The notes below the pieces were generated by a model that saw only the letters and a program-made list of their open reading frames with translations, did no database searches and had not been told where the DNA came from. From an uncultured Alphaproteobacteria bacterium (GTDB taxonomy: Bacteria; Pseudomonadota; Alphaproteobacteria; CAAHEQ01; UBA3637): 61,149 bases of DNA. The DNA lies in NCBI GenBank assembly GCA_949292205.1, contig CASEYR010000005.1, forward strand, positions 1 to 61,149, written 5' to 3'. Position numbers and translations under genes: made by a program. Shown in pieces: positions 9,286-18,162 of the stretch (positions within the stretch are counted from its first letter, which is position 1; every line of letters starts with the position of its first letter).

Positions 9286-10320
9286 CTATAAAATACCTTT
9301 TTCGGCACGCTCTAAATCAGCCTTCATCATCATATGACATAAATCCTGATAAGTGGTTTTAGGTTTCCAGCCCAATTGTTCCGAAGCCTTTTTAGGATTA
9401 CCAATCAAAATATCTACTTCGGCGGGACGATAGAACTTCGGATTTACACGGACGATGGTTTTATCGGTTTTTTTATCAACCCCGATTTCATCCATACCAC
9501 TTCCCTGCCACTCAATATCAAAGCCACATACTTTTCCGGCTTCTTCCACAAAATCACGAATAGGATGAGTTTCACCGGTTGCAATAACGTAAGTATCCGG
9601 CTTATCCTGCTGTAACATCAGCCACATCATTTCAACGTAATCACCGGCGAACCCCCAGTCTCGTTTTGCATTCAAATTCCCCAACTCCAGTGGTTCTGCT
9701 GTTTGCCCTGTTGTTAACCGAGCAAAATGATGCGTTATTTTTCTGGTAACAAATTCCCGTCCCCGCATCGGACTTTCGTGATTAAACAAGATGCCGGAGC
9801 AAGCAAAAACACCAAAACTTTCCCGATAATTCACACACATCCAATGAGCCATCAGCTTTGCGACCCCATAAGGCGAACGCGGATAAAAAGGCGTCTTTTC
9901 AGTCTGAGGAATTTCCTGAACTTGACCGAACATCTCTGACGTGGAAGCCTGATAAAGCTTTGTTTTCGGAGAAAACTGTCTTATAGCCTCTAATATATAC
10001 AAAACGCCGACCCCATCGGCCTGAACCGTATAAATCGGCTCGTTCCAAGAGGTTGCGACAAAACTCTGAGCCGCCAAATTATAAAACTCATCGGGCTGAT
10101 AGTTATGAATCAAGCGACAGATATTAGAAAACTCCAATAAATCAAAATCCATCAGCTCAATTTTATCAAAAATACCGTGTTCTTTAAGCTTGCAAAAGGT
10201 ATCCGTTGCCCCACGACGATAAAGCCCGATAACGCGATATCCTTTTTCCAGTAGAAATTTAGCCAGATATCCTCCGTCCTGACCGGTAATACCCGTAATC
10301 ATAGCTGTTTTTTGAATCAT
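9286..10320 (-). CDS. gmd: GDP-mannose 4,6-dehydratase
   Basis: An extended short-chain dehydrogenase of 344 aa that converts GDP-mannose to GDP-4-keto-6-deoxymannose, the precursor of GDP-fucose and GDP-rhamnose. It shows the NADP-binding [10 protein letters not shown] at the N-terminus, AQSFVATSW, STSEMFGQ, the YGVAKLMAHW catalytic Tyr-Lys pair, and RDWGFAGDYVEMMW. It overlaps the upstream glycosyltransferase by 62 nt with an internal RBS (AGGGG) before ATG 10320. No GDP-fucose synthase (fcl/wcaG) is in the window. A GT10 protein at 5370-6398 could use the end product. Confidence 0.95.
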   Translation of the reverse strand: MIQKTAMITGITGQDGGYLAKFLLEKGYRVIGLYRRGATDTFCKLKEHGIFDKIELMDFDLLEFSNICRLIHNYQPDEFYNLAAQSFVATSWNEPIYTVQADGVGVLYILEAIRQFSPKTKLYQASTSEMFGQVQEIPQTEKTPFYPRSPYGVAKLMAHWMCVNYRESFGVFACSGILFNHESPMRGREFVTRKITHHFARLTTGQTAEPLELGNLNAKRDWGFAGDYVEMMWLMLQQDKPDTYVIATGETHPIRDFVEEAGKVCGFDIEWQGSGMDEIGVDKKTDKTIVRVNPKFYRPAEVDILIGNPKKASEQLGWKPKTTYQDLCHMMMKADLERAEKGIL

Positions 10321-11527
10321 TCTTTTTCCCCTTTTTTAGATTGTTAATAATACAAGAACAAATTTGTTCTCCCGTTTTCTCCCATGAAAATTTCTGAGCC
10401 TGAATCAACCCTTGTTGATGTAGTTTCTGACGAAACTGACTATCCTGATAGACCTTTTCCAAAGCACTGACAGTTTGAAAAATCGTTACGCCGTCAATAA
10501 ATACGACAGCATTTCCACACACCTCCGGCAGTGAAGAGTTATCACAGCAAATAACCGGCGTTCCGCAAGCCATAGCCTCTAGAGGAGGCAATCCAAACCC
10601 CTCATACAAACTCGGATAAATAAAGGCTTCTGAACCCGCATACAAAGCAGGTAAATCGGTATCATTGATAAATCCCGTCAAGACAAATTGTTTTCGTAAT
10701 TCGGGATATTGATTTAAAAAAGAATCCAAAGATTTTGTTTTCGGGCCACCAATGACCAGAACAATATCCTGACACTGAGTCCTTATTAAAAATTGTCTGA
10801 AAGCCTCTATTAAATGAGTAAAATTTTTACGAGTCGATTCGGCGGATAAAGCCAAAAAATAACGCTTGTCGGAAATTCCGTATTGTCGGCGAAGCTTTTG
10901 AATTTTAGTCTGCGATATATCCGGTTGAAATCGGTCATCAACACCCAAATAGATGACACGTGTTTTCTCGAGCGGATAATCCGGACGAAATTTTAAAAAA
11001 TCCTTTCTGGAGTTTTCTGAATTAAACAATAAAAAATCACTTTGATTAGCTTGCATCCATTGACGATAAGCCTCTGAAAACTTGGAGTCAGAGTACTCGG
11101 GATGAACGATTGGAATCATATCATGCACATAACTGAAAACCGGCAAATCGGATTGATAAATCGCATCCGGAATTCGCAAATAAGAGCCAAACAGCCCATC
11201 AAATTGGCTCAAAGTAGAGGCATATTTCCGCTTTCCCAAGACCGAGAATAATCGCCCCTTTAACCGTCTTTTCCAATCGGCATCATCCGTATGGTATCTC
11301 AACAAAGGCAATCGAATAACTCTCTCTTTCAAAGAGGATAATCCCAACTCATCCAAACGCTGTAACAAGAATTTATCTTTTGTCCACAGACAGGGGTAAA
11401 CAGTCAAATGAGGATATTGAACCAGTTGTTGCAGAACAGCCTCTGTCATTCGGCAGAGTCCACTTCGACGTTCAGATGGAACCGTTGCCAGCAATCCGAC
11501 ATCGTATAAAAGACGAATCTGTTTCAT
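10259..11527 (-). CDS. Glycosyltransferase, GT4 family
   Basis: A retaining GT-B glycosyltransferase of 422 aa. The C-terminal Rossmann domain carries [20 protein letters not shown] with the E-x7-E donor-site motif, then [20 protein letters not shown]. The start has a strong GGGGG-type RBS. The acceptor is unknown; the coupling to gmd suggests a deoxysugar-containing surface glycan. The 3' end is odd: the last 20 codons read through the start of gmd in a different frame, and a slippery heptamer lies just before this (see separate entry). The true C-terminus may therefore be the shorter -1 frame ending. Confidence 0.85.
   Translation of the reverse strand: MKQIRLLYDVGLLATVPSERRSGLCRMTEAVLQQLVQYPHLTVYPCLWTKDKFLLQRLDELGLSSLKERVIRLPLLRYHTDDADWKRRLKGRLFSVLGKRKYASTLSQFDGLFGSYLRIPDAIYQSDLPVFSYVHDMIPIVHPEYSDSKFSEAYRQWMQANQSDFLLFNSENSRKDFLKFRPDYPLEKTRVIYLGVDDRFQPDISQTKIQKLRRQYGISDKRYFLALSAESTRKNFTHLIEAFRQFLIRTQCQDIVLVIGGPKTKSLDSFLNQYPELRKQFVLTGFINDTDLPALYAGSEAFIYPSLYEGFGLPPLEAMACGTPVICCDNSSLPEVCGNAVVFIDGVTIFQTVSALEKVYQDSQFRQKLHQQGLIQAQKFSWEKTGEQICSCIINNLKKGKKNDSKNSYDYGYYRSGRRISG
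10317..10339 (-). promoter_or_regulatory. Candidate -1 frameshift site at the GT4/gmd junction
   Basis: In the GT4 frame the codons are ctA AAA AAG GGG, which contains the heptamer A_AAA_AAG (10337-10331), the type used by E. coli dnaX. A slip to -1 would read AAA GGG GAA AAA GAA TGA. The TGA (10319-10317) overlaps the gmd ATG in the classic ATGA arrangement. Without the slip the gene runs 62 nt into gmd. Either a programmed shift, a real one-base mutation or an assembly error in the A6G4 run would explain it. Confidence 0.4.
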
Positions 11528-11644
11528 ATACCCCCTTTTTCTTTAGCAGATATATAGATATCCGTCTGCAAAAAAACCAGCCTTTATGGTATTTTTTGTA
11601 TTCAATAATGCATTTATTTGATGAAACAGATTGTTTTGAATAGG

Positions 11645-12901
11645 TTATATTAAAGATTCCATTCGCTGAGCCGCATAGGTCAAGCCCGTTCCGACACTTA
11701 ACATTTTATTTTTATCAGCCAAAACAGCATTCGGAAATAAAGATCGAAAAGTTTTTTGAACCAATGGAATCTGGCAAGAACCACCTGTTAAGATCAACAT
11801 ATCCACTTGATCGGCAGAAACACCGGATTGAATCAAGCATTCATTCATACATCGTTTAATTTTTTCAACAATTTGAAAGACATTTAATTCAAACAAATCA
11901 CGGCTCACCGAAAAGTGAAGCGTATCTTGAAACCCTTCAAAAACAGGACAAGCGGATACCTCTTGTGTTAATGCGATTTTTGTATCTTCGGCGACTTGCA
12001 ACAAGCGATGAGCCTCTTGATATTCAAGCAAATCCAACAATCGCTGAACCTTAACAGGTTCATGAGCCATTCTCAAAATATCCTGAATCATCTGTATATT
12101 TTTAAGAGTATAACAAAAGTGAATTAAGTTCCACTCTGATAAATCCAAATATAACGCATTCGGACAGATTAAATTTTTCTCACCGAAAGTTGTTCCTTTT
12201 CCGAATTCGGGCATAAAGAAGCCAAGGTTAATAGCCTTATCAAAATCATTTCCACCGATGCGAACCCCGCTTGTTGCCAAGATATCATCACGGCGATCTA
12301 TTTTTTCTTTATAGTTCGGTCCGACACGTATCAGCGTAAAATCGGAAGTTCCACCGCCCAAATCAACGACCAGAGCCAATTTTTCAGAAGTCAGCTCTTG
12401 CTCATGAAAAAAGGCAGCAGCTATCGGCTCATACTGAAAAAAGACATGTTTAAAACCGATTGATTCTGCAATTTCCGTCAAGCACTGTTTTGCAGATATA
12501 TCGGCCTGAGGATCATCATCCTGAAAATGAACAGGACATCCGATAACAGTTGTTTCAATAGGCTTTTGAATATTTTTTTCGGCACATGTTTTTAAATGAG
12601 CCAAGAACAAAGCAATCAACTGTTTAAAGTGAAAAGCCTCTCCATTAATCTGAGTAAATTTATTCATTAAATCAGAGCCAAGTATACGCTTAATACTCCG
12701 AATAAGGCGTCCTGAAGTACCATTGATATATGAATCAATAGCAGATTGTCCTAAAATGGGCGTAGATTCTTTCTCTGGGAAGAATAAGACGCTGGGAATA
12801 CTTGATTGCCCTTTTTCAATTTGGACAAGTTCAGGACCATTTGAAGATACTATCCCTATCGTTGAATTGGTTGTTCCGAAGTCAATTCCGCATACCGACA
12901 T
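11645..12901 (-). CDS. Hsp70-family protein, YegD-like
   Basis: An actin-fold ATPase of 418 aa with the phosphate-binding GIDFGTTNST near the N-terminus, the central ALVVDLGGGTSDFTL and the adenosine motif LILTGGSCQIPLVQ. It is shorter than DnaK (about 640 aa): the peptide-binding domain is missing or reduced, as in the YegD group, whose clients are unknown. A 116-nt gap without a gene separates it from the GT4 start. The gene is alone on this strand. The 170-200 bases upstream of its start are AT-rich. Confidence 0.82.
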   Translation of the reverse strand: MSVCGIDFGTTNSTIGIVSSNGPELVQIEKGQSSIPSVLFFPEKESTPILGQSAIDSYINGTSGRLIRSIKRILGSDLMNKFTQINGEAFHFKQLIALFLAHLKTCAEKNIQKPIETTVIGCPVHFQDDDPQADISAKQCLTEIAESIGFKHVFFQYEPIAAAFFHEQELTSEKLALVVDLGGGTSDFTLIRVGPNYKEKIDRRDDILATSGVRIGGNDFDKAINLGFFMPEFGKGTTFGEKNLICPNALYLDLSEWNLIHFCYTLKNIQMIQDILRMAHEPVKVQRLLDLLEYQEAHRLLQVAEDTKIALTQEVSACPVFEGFQDTLHFSVSRDLFELNVFQIVEKIKRCMNECLIQSGVSADQVDMLILTGGSCQIPLVQKTFRSLFPNAVLADKNKMLSVGTGLTYAAQRMESLI

Positions 12902-13099
12902 AATATTTCCTCCCTTTTAACAACTTGAATGAGCGGCTCATTCTAATCAAAAAGAGTTAAAAAATCAAGTAGATTAAAACAAATAATTCTTATATGAAAA
13001 ATGCCCCATCAGCTCTTAAGAAAAGAAACATAATATCTGCCAACAACCAAGACAAACAAGATCCTTTTTCCTGAATAATATACTTAACAAGGTAACACA

Positions 13100-13240
13100 T
13101 TGGCTACCGCACAAATGATGGCTTGGTTGGCTTTGCCAATCCGCGCCACCGTTCGCCTATCGGCGCAACGTCTCTCGTTCGCGCCTTTAACGCGCTCTCT
13201 CGCCGAACTTATTGTAAGTCCTCATCCCCTCGGGCTTTTC
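13100..13240. other. GC-rich, hairpin-rich intergenic segment (possible ncRNA or repeat)
   Basis: About 140 nt much richer in G+C than its surroundings and full of short inverted repeats: TTGGC-TTT-GCCAA (13127-13139), CGCC-TATC-GGCG (13154-13165), GGCGCAAC paired with GTTCGCGCC (13162-13185, one bulge) and ACTTA-TTG-TAAGT (13208-13220). It lies beyond the tRNA-Arg terminator. A frame running through it and through the antisense of the tRNA is not a credible gene. The strand of any transcript is unknown. The 200 bases before it (12902-13099) hold nothing I can identify. Confidence 0.45.
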
Positions 13241-13243
13241 CAT

Positions 13244-13273
13244 AAAAAAAATCCCCCGAAAAGGGGATTTTTT
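13244..13273 (-). terminator. Rho-independent terminator of tRNA-Arg
   Basis: On the minus strand just after the CCA end: AAAAAATCCCC and GGGGATTTTTT flank a short loop, and the stem is flanked by A and T runs, so it can work in both directions. Confidence 0.8.
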
Positions 13274-13275
13274 AA

Positions 13276-13352
13276 TGGCGCGCCCGGCAGGATTCGAACT
13301 TACAACCTTCTGATCCGTAGTCAGATGCTCTATCCAATTGAGCTACGGGCGC
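13276..13352 (-). tRNA. tRNA-Arg (anticodon ACG)
   Basis: A 77-nt cloverleaf on the minus strand. The acceptor is GCGCCCG paired with CGGGCGC, the D-arm GCTC/GAGC, and the anticodon arm TCTGA-CTACGGA-TCAGA with anticodon ACG (inosine-modified, reading CGN). The T-arm contains TTCGAAT, and CCA is encoded. Confidence 0.95.
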
Positions 13353-13367
13353 ATCGTGATGAGATAT

Positions 13368-13396
13368 TGTCTACACCATTTTCAGATAAAATGCAA
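13368..13396 (-). promoter_or_regulatory. Promoter of tRNA-Arg
   Basis: On the minus strand: TTGCAT (13396-13391), 17-nt spacer, TAGACA (13373-13368), then about 15 nt to the tRNA 5' end. Confidence 0.5.
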
Positions 13397-13440
13397 GCTT
13401 TTTTTTCAAAATATCAAAAAATTCTTCATTTTTAATTTTT

Positions 13441-13791
13441 TTATGGCCAACTCATCGGTTGTCCATCACCGTCTTGAGTAACAGTAACCATCTCAATCAA
13501 AACCCATATTCCCACAATAATTAGAGGAATAATAAAGATTCCCGTCAACAACGTAATTAGCAGCTGAGCCAACCCAACACCGTTCCGTCCGACATAGAAA
13601 TTATGGATTCCGAAAATCCCAACAAACCAAGCCAACAGCAAATAGGCCAATCGACTTTTAGCTGTTCCCTGTCCCGCCTCTTTTAAGTTTTCAGAAAGCA
13701 GAGCTTTTTTTTGTTGTTCAAACTCTTCCTGAGACAAGATTTTCTTATTTTTTAATTCAGCTAATTTTTCTAATTCTGATAATCTGGACAT
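13441..13791 (-). CDS. TM2 domain protein with N-terminal SHOCT-like helix
   Basis: A 116-aa membrane protein. Residues 5-32 form a SHOCT-like element (LEKLAELKNKKILSQEEFEQ). The TM2 domain follows: a first helix ending GIFGIHNFYVGRNGVGLAQL and a second helix, separated by the conserved polar turn. TM2 proteins are small inner-membrane proteins of unknown role. It lies 8 nt downstream of a longer paralogue at 13800-14531, so this is a tandem duplication in one operon. Confidence 0.85.
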   Translation of the reverse strand: MSRLSELEKLAELKNKKILSQEEFEQQKKALLSENLKEAGQGTAKSRLAYLLLAWFVGIFGIHNFYVGRNGVGLAQLLITLLTGIFIIPLIIVGIWVLIEMVTVTQDGDGQPMSWP

Positions 13792-13799
13792 TTTTTCTC

Positions 13800-14531
13800 C
13801 TAAAATTGAATACCGATAGTATCACCATCCACAACAGTTTGACTCGGAGCCAAAACCGAAATCATCTCCATTACATCTAGCGGCAAGCCCTTCATTAAGA
13901 CGACGGCACCGTTTTCATTATGTAAAACCATACAATCCGCCTCATCTAGAGCAGAAGGAGCATCGGACACCAAAGCATCACAGGGGACGGGAAAGTCGGC
14001 CGATCGAGCATAGTTCACCGTTGCCACATGAGCGGCATAATCCAGTATTTGATAGGCACGAAATCTCTGCATAGCAGATGTATACCCAGCTATTCCGCCA
14101 ATCAGCAAGACTCCGCCGATAACAAAGACATCTAAGACGATCTTAATCCAGCCCAAAGCCAACTGAGCCCCTCTACAAGGCAAGAAATCCTTACCGGAAG
14201 CATCTTTGTTAATCCGGAAGATATTCACAATCACCCAAATTTCGACACAGAAGAAAGACAAGAATAGTGTTAACGGGGATAACACGGTTAACACCAACTG
14301 AGCGATACCTCGTCCCTTATATCCGGCATAAAAGTTATGGATTCCCAAAGATCCACAGAAAAAGGCCAACAAAACATAAATCAGCTGTTGCTTTTGACCA
14401 GACGATGCAGAGGCTCCTATTTGAGCATCCAAAAGAGCCTTTTTCTGCTTATCAAACTCCTCTTTAGTTAAAACGCCTTTTTTACGTAGAACATCTAATT
14501 GTTCTAAATCATGACTAATTTCCATATTCAT
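13800..14531 (-). CDS. TM2 domain protein with C-terminal periplasmic extension
   Basis: A 243-aa paralogue of the next gene. A SHOCT-like N-terminus (LEQLDVLRKKGVLTKEEFDK) is followed by a TM2 domain (GSLGIHNFYAGYKGRGIAQL). An additional hydrophobic helix near residues 130-150 leads into a hydrophilic C-terminal domain of about 95 aa with two Cys (VPCDAL, EADCMV). The helix followed by an Ala-rich AMQRFRAYQILDYAA stretch resembles a pilin-like N-terminal segment, but there is no prepilin peptidase site and I would not call it a pilin. It is 5 nt downstream of the kinase fusion gene. Confidence 0.75.
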   Translation of the reverse strand: MNMEISHDLEQLDVLRKKGVLTKEEFDKQKKALLDAQIGASASSGQKQQLIYVLLAFFCGSLGIHNFYAGYKGRGIAQLVLTVLSPLTLFLSFFCVEIWVIVNIFRINKDASGKDFLPCRGAQLALGWIKIVLDVFVIGGVLLIGGIAGYTSAMQRFRAYQILDYAAHVATVNYARSADFPVPCDALVSDAPSALDEADCMVLHNENGAVVLMKGLPLDVMEMISVLAPSQTVVDGDTIGIQF

Positions 14532-14536
14532 TACTC

Positions 14537-16090
14537 CTATTGTTTTATTTCCTTTTTCAAAATACGAAAAGCTTTTTGAACGGTTTTTTCCTTTGGTCCG
14601 TCAGTCATAATCTTATGCCATTTAATCGGGCCGGTTTTAAATTGTAGCTGTAAATTCAATTCTTCTGCCTGCTTTACATCTGAGGGGTTTCTTTTACGTG
14701 TTTGAACACGCTCTGCCCGAACAGTTATCGGAGCATCCATCCAAAATCCGACAAAAGGAACACCCTCCTCTACTGCCAACGCCTCTATAGCCTTTCGCTC
14801 ATTCTCATCATAGAATAAAGCGTCTACGATAACACAAGACCCCACCGACAACCCCATCCGAGCTTGTTGACGTAAAACATCATAAACAACCTCCTCAAAA
14901 GCCGGTGTATCATAGTATTTATCCAGAGTTTGATGAGGAGCCAATCCGACAATTTGTTTTTTTACGATATCATCTCTCAAGATAACCGCCCCCGGAGCCG
15001 GATCCAATAATCCGCCCAACTCTCTGGCGACACGAGATTTTCCGCTACCGGATAATCCGCCGCAAGCAATTAAAATCGGGCAACACCCCGAGACAAAATG
15101 TTGAGCCAAATCAAAATAATGTCTAGCCTCTTTAATAACCGTGCGTCGTTCTTTTCCTTTTAATAACGTTGATTTTTTGGCACAAACAGCTGCCCGACTG
15201 GCCGCTCGCAATGATTGGTATAAAGGCAGTAAAGGAAAACCACCCACATCGTTCATATAAGCCATATAGTGGTTAAACAAGATATTTGTTAATCGGCGTA
15301 GTCCTTTTGACTCCAAATCCATCAACACAACAGCCAAATCATATAGAGTATCGACACAACTTAATGATTCATTATACTCAATCGGGCTGAAAAAAAGAAA
15401 AGACTTATTTGTATAAGCGATATTTGATAAAAGTAAATCACCGTGGCATTTTCGAACATGCCCTGTTTTCTGACGAAAACGAATCAATTTAGCTTGCTTA
15501 TTCAAAGAATCCAAGCTACTCCGAGTTAACGCATTTACCCGTTCTTTTTCAAAGATATCAGGACAAAAACAGGATAAGATAGATTCATTTTCCAAGATTA
15601 GTTTTCGAACAACATCTACGCCCCATTTTGATTTAAAGACCTTTGCTCGACCATGAAGTTCTGCTAACTTTTCGGCCAAGTCCATTGCCTCAAATCGATC
15701 AAAAGAATCACTCGGAAGCAGTTTATTCAGCAAATCAGTATCGGGAATACGCTTCATAACCAAGACCGTATCTATTTCTTTTCCGGATTTACCTCCAATA
15801 ACGATACGCCCGTTTTTCAACCGCCGAACGGCTTTTATTCCCTCAATTAAGTCTGGAGCATAAACAGCACTTCTTTTCATCTCCTGAACACAAGCCAATC
15901 GTCTTTTTTCCTGAGTTGAAAAATCCGCATCAGGATACAAAACGGCTCGCTTTAATTTGTAAACTTTATTACCGGCCAAAAACAAAATCGCAATGTGCGA
16001 TTGTCGAACCTCCACAGAAGAAACACGTCCCGAATATGTTTTCGGATCAGATAAAGCCGCTATAATATCTGCCTGAGAATCCAATATCAT
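14537..16090 (-). CDS. Fusion of aminoglycoside-phosphotransferase-like kinase and P-loop kinase
   Basis: A two-domain protein of 517 aa, matching the COG2187/COG0645 fusion. The N-terminal 310 residues are a protein-kinase-like fold with the Brenner-type motif KCHGDLLLSNI. From about residue 340 there is a P-loop NTPase with ACGGLSGSGKSRVARELG, VILRDDIVKK and CVIVDALFYDENERKAI, resembling zeta-toxin/gluconate-kinase-like small-molecule kinases. The substrate is unknown. It overlaps the CDF transporter gene by 4 nt, indicating one operon. Confidence 0.82.
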   Translation of the reverse strand: MILDSQADIIAALSDPKTYSGRVSSVEVRQSHIAILFLAGNKVYKLKRAVLYPDADFSTQEKRRLACVQEMKRSAVYAPDLIEGIKAVRRLKNGRIVIGGKSGKEIDTVLVMKRIPDTDLLNKLLPSDSFDRFEAMDLAEKLAELHGRAKVFKSKWGVDVVRKLILENESILSCFCPDIFEKERVNALTRSSLDSLNKQAKLIRFRQKTGHVRKCHGDLLLSNIAYTNKSFLFFSPIEYNESLSCVDTLYDLAVVLMDLESKGLRRLTNILFNHYMAYMNDVGGFPLLPLYQSLRAASRAAVCAKKSTLLKGKERRTVIKEARHYFDLAQHFVSGCCPILIACGGLSGSGKSRVARELGGLLDPAPGAVILRDDIVKKQIVGLAPHQTLDKYYDTPAFEEVVYDVLRQQARMGLSVGSCVIVDALFYDENERKAIEALAVEEGVPFVGFWMDAPITVRAERVQTRKRNPSDVKQAEELNLQLQFKTGPIKWHKIMTDGPKEKTVQKAFRILKKEIKQ

Positions 16091-16980
16091 GACCGCCCCC
16101 TATGATCTGCCGGCTCAGCATGAATAATGACCTCCGAATCCGGAAAGCGCTCTTTAATTCTGTCTTCAATCATATCCAAAATATCATGAGCCTGACGGAG
16201 AGTTAAATCGTCCCGCATATGGACACAAAATTGTATAAAAGCACAAGAGCCGGACTGGCGTGTCCGCATATCGTGAACATCAAAGACATCGGGAAAGACG
16301 CGAGCAATCTCCCAAATTTTTCTTCTAAAATCCTCGGGCATTTCGGCATCCATCAACATTTCAAAAGACTCTTTAACGACCTGATAAACGACATAAAAGA
16401 GGTATAAGGAAACACCGACTCCGAACAGGGAATCCACATATCTCCAATCCAAGAAATAAGAGAACAGCATTGACAAGATAACCCCGACGTTCATCAAGAT
16501 ATCGCCGGTATAATGAGCGCGATCCGCCTTAATGGATAAAGAGCCGGTTTTGCGAATAACAAAGCTTTGAAACCAAACCAGTGCGATGGTCATTAAGATG
16601 GCAACAATCGTAACGATGATACCCAAGCCGATTTGGGACAGAGGCTGAGGATTTAGCAATCGTTGTATTGATTCGATCAACAAAAAACAGCTAGCGGCAG
16701 CGATAATGAAAGCCTGCCCCAAGCCACCCAAAGCCTGAGCTTTTCCATGACCGAAACGATGGTGTTTATCCGCCGGCTCGGTCGCATGACGGATGGCGAT
16801 GGCATTAACAACAGAGGTCATCATATCTTGGGTTGAATCGAATAAACTGGACAAGATAGCAACCGACCCCGTTACGACGAAAGCGATTACCTTCAAGACG
16901 ATAAGAACGAAAGCGACACACACAGAGGCATAGCTAGCTCGTTTCATTAACTGATTATTATTATTTATTTTTTGACTCAT
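16087..16980 (-). CDS. Cation diffusion facilitator (FieF-like)
   Basis: An inner-membrane proton/divalent-metal antiporter of 297 aa with six helices and a C-terminal cytoplasmic metal-binding domain. The transport site is recognisable as two D-x3-D/H-x3-D pairs, SLFDSTQDM in helix 2 and DRAHYTGDIL in helix 5. HRFGHGKAQALGGLGQ is the family loop 2 signature. The D-D-H-D ligand set is that of FieF/YiiP-type zinc and iron exporters. It is first in its operon, divergent from the DnaJ-family gene. The promoter must lie in 16981-17087. Confidence 0.9.
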   Translation of the reverse strand: MSQKINNNNQLMKRASYASVCVAFVLIVLKVIAFVVTGSVAILSSLFDSTQDMMTSVVNAIAIRHATEPADKHHRFGHGKAQALGGLGQAFIIAAASCFLLIESIQRLLNPQPLSQIGLGIIVTIVAILMTIALVWFQSFVIRKTGSLSIKADRAHYTGDILMNVGVILSMLFSYFLDWRYVDSLFGVGVSLYLFYVVYQVVKESFEMLMDAEMPEDFRRKIWEIARVFPDVFDVHDMRTRQSGSCAFIQFCVHMRDDLTLRQAHDILDMIEDRIKERFPDSEVIIHAEPADHRGRS

Positions 16981-17087
16981 AAGCCATAATTTAACTTATT
17001 TTTTTAAATTTTTCCATAGATTTTTTAAAAATTTGCCCTATATTATATCATAATATGCAAGAATCAGGTTAGAAAAGGATATTTTTC

Positions 17088-18047
17088 ATGGCAAATCCAT
17101 ATGATTTATTAGGGGTTTCGAAGAGTGCCACAGAGGCCGAGATAAAGAAAGCCTATCATAAATTAGCACGAACACTCCATCCGGACGTCAATCCGGACAA
17201 GAGTGCGGCAGAAAAGTTCAAAGCGGTTTCAGCGGCGTACGAGCTTTTATCCGATAAGGATAAGAGAAGACGTTTTGATGCGGGCGAGATTGACGAGAAC
17301 GGGAATCCGACGCCATTCGGAGCAGGTGCATACGACCGAGGAGGCTTCGGTGGATTCAACCGCGGCGGCACATACTATCAGACCCACAACATCAACCCCG
17401 AGGATTTAGCATCTATGTTTGGCGGATCAGGCGGTTTTAATTTTGCCGACATTTTCGGGATGGGTATGGGAGGAAACACAGGACGACGTCGCTCTTCAGG
17501 TTTTAATACCTATGACTTTGGAGGCAGTTTTCAAGAGCCATCGGGTCAAGATGTTTCTTATGAATTGAGTATTCCGTTTAATTTATCCGTGACAGGAGGA
17601 GAAACGACGGTAACCTTAGCTGGAGGCAAACGAATTAAAATCAAAGTTCCGGCAGGTGTTACGGATGAATCCACACTTCGCCTGAAAGGTCAAGGTCAGA
17701 CCGGTTACAGAGGAAAAGCCGGTGATGCATTGATTAAGATAAAGGTAGAGCCGTCTCATTTATACACGCGTGAGGGAGATAATGTTTTACTAACGGTTCC
17801 AATCACATTGAAGGAAGCGATTCTGGGAACAAAAATAACGATACCGACGCCGACGGGAGAGGTAGCGATGAAAGTCCCGCCGTATACAAGCTCGGGAAAG
17901 ACACTGCGTTTAAAAGGAAAAGGCGTTACGGGAAAAGGGGATTTGTTGGTCAAACTAACAATTGTTTTGCCGGAAACACCGAATAGAGAGTTATCTGACT
18001 TTATTGCGACATGGAAAGACCCGACACCGAATCCCAGAAAATTTTAA
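17088..18047 (+). CDS. DnaJ-family co-chaperone, CbpA-like
   Basis: A 319-aa J-domain protein. The J domain spans residues 3-68 with HPD in LHPDVNPDKSAAEKF. A Gly/Phe-rich linker follows (about residues 75-150), then two beta-barrel client-binding domains (GGKRIKIKVPAGV, LRLKGQGQTGYRGKAGDAL). No CxxCxGxG zinc repeats are present, so this is a type II/CbpA protein rather than DnaJ. It stimulates an Hsp70. An AT-rich promoter region lies upstream. The gene stands alone. Confidence 0.88.
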   Translation: MANPYDLLGVSKSATEAEIKKAYHKLARTLHPDVNPDKSAAEKFKAVSAAYELLSDKDKRRRFDAGEIDENGNPTPFGAGAYDRGGFGGFNRGGTYYQTHNINPEDLASMFGGSGGFNFADIFGMGMGGNTGRRRSSGFNTYDFGGSFQEPSGQDVSYELSIPFNLSVTGGETTVTLAGGKRIKIKVPAGVTDESTLRLKGQGQTGYRGKAGDALIKIKVEPSHLYTREGDNVLLTVPITLKEAILGTKITIPTPTGEVAMKVPPYTSSGKTLRLKGKGVTGKGDLLVKLTIVLPETPNRELSDFIATWKDPTPNPRKF

Positions 18048-18112
18048 AAAATCAGAATTAGACGATTCCCTCTATTCCATTACACAAAAAGAATAAATAA
18101 CTCAGTCGCATA

Positions 18113-18147
18113 AAAAAATCGTTATCAAGAAGACTTACTTGATAACG
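18113..18147 (-). terminator. Terminator of the LOG-mlaA-mlaC operon
   Basis: A perfect 10-bp stem, CGTTATCAAG/CTTGATAACG, with an 8-nt loop. On the minus strand it is followed by ATTTTTTTA. The flanking T run is on the mlaC side of the reading direction. Confidence 0.75.
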
Positions 18148-18162
18148 ATAATTTTCAAGAAA

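Noticed and set aside
13100-13435. Open frame of 111 aa whose tail reads GAPGRIRTYNLLIRSQM
   Set aside because: This frame runs antisense through the tRNA-Arg gene and its terminator. Translations of this kind are a well-known annotation artefact beside tRNAs.
13800-14531. Second TM2 protein as a type IV pilin
   Set aside because: The helix before the C-terminal domain looks pilin-like but there is no prepilin peptidase site (G followed by F/M and E at +5) and no pilus genes nearby.
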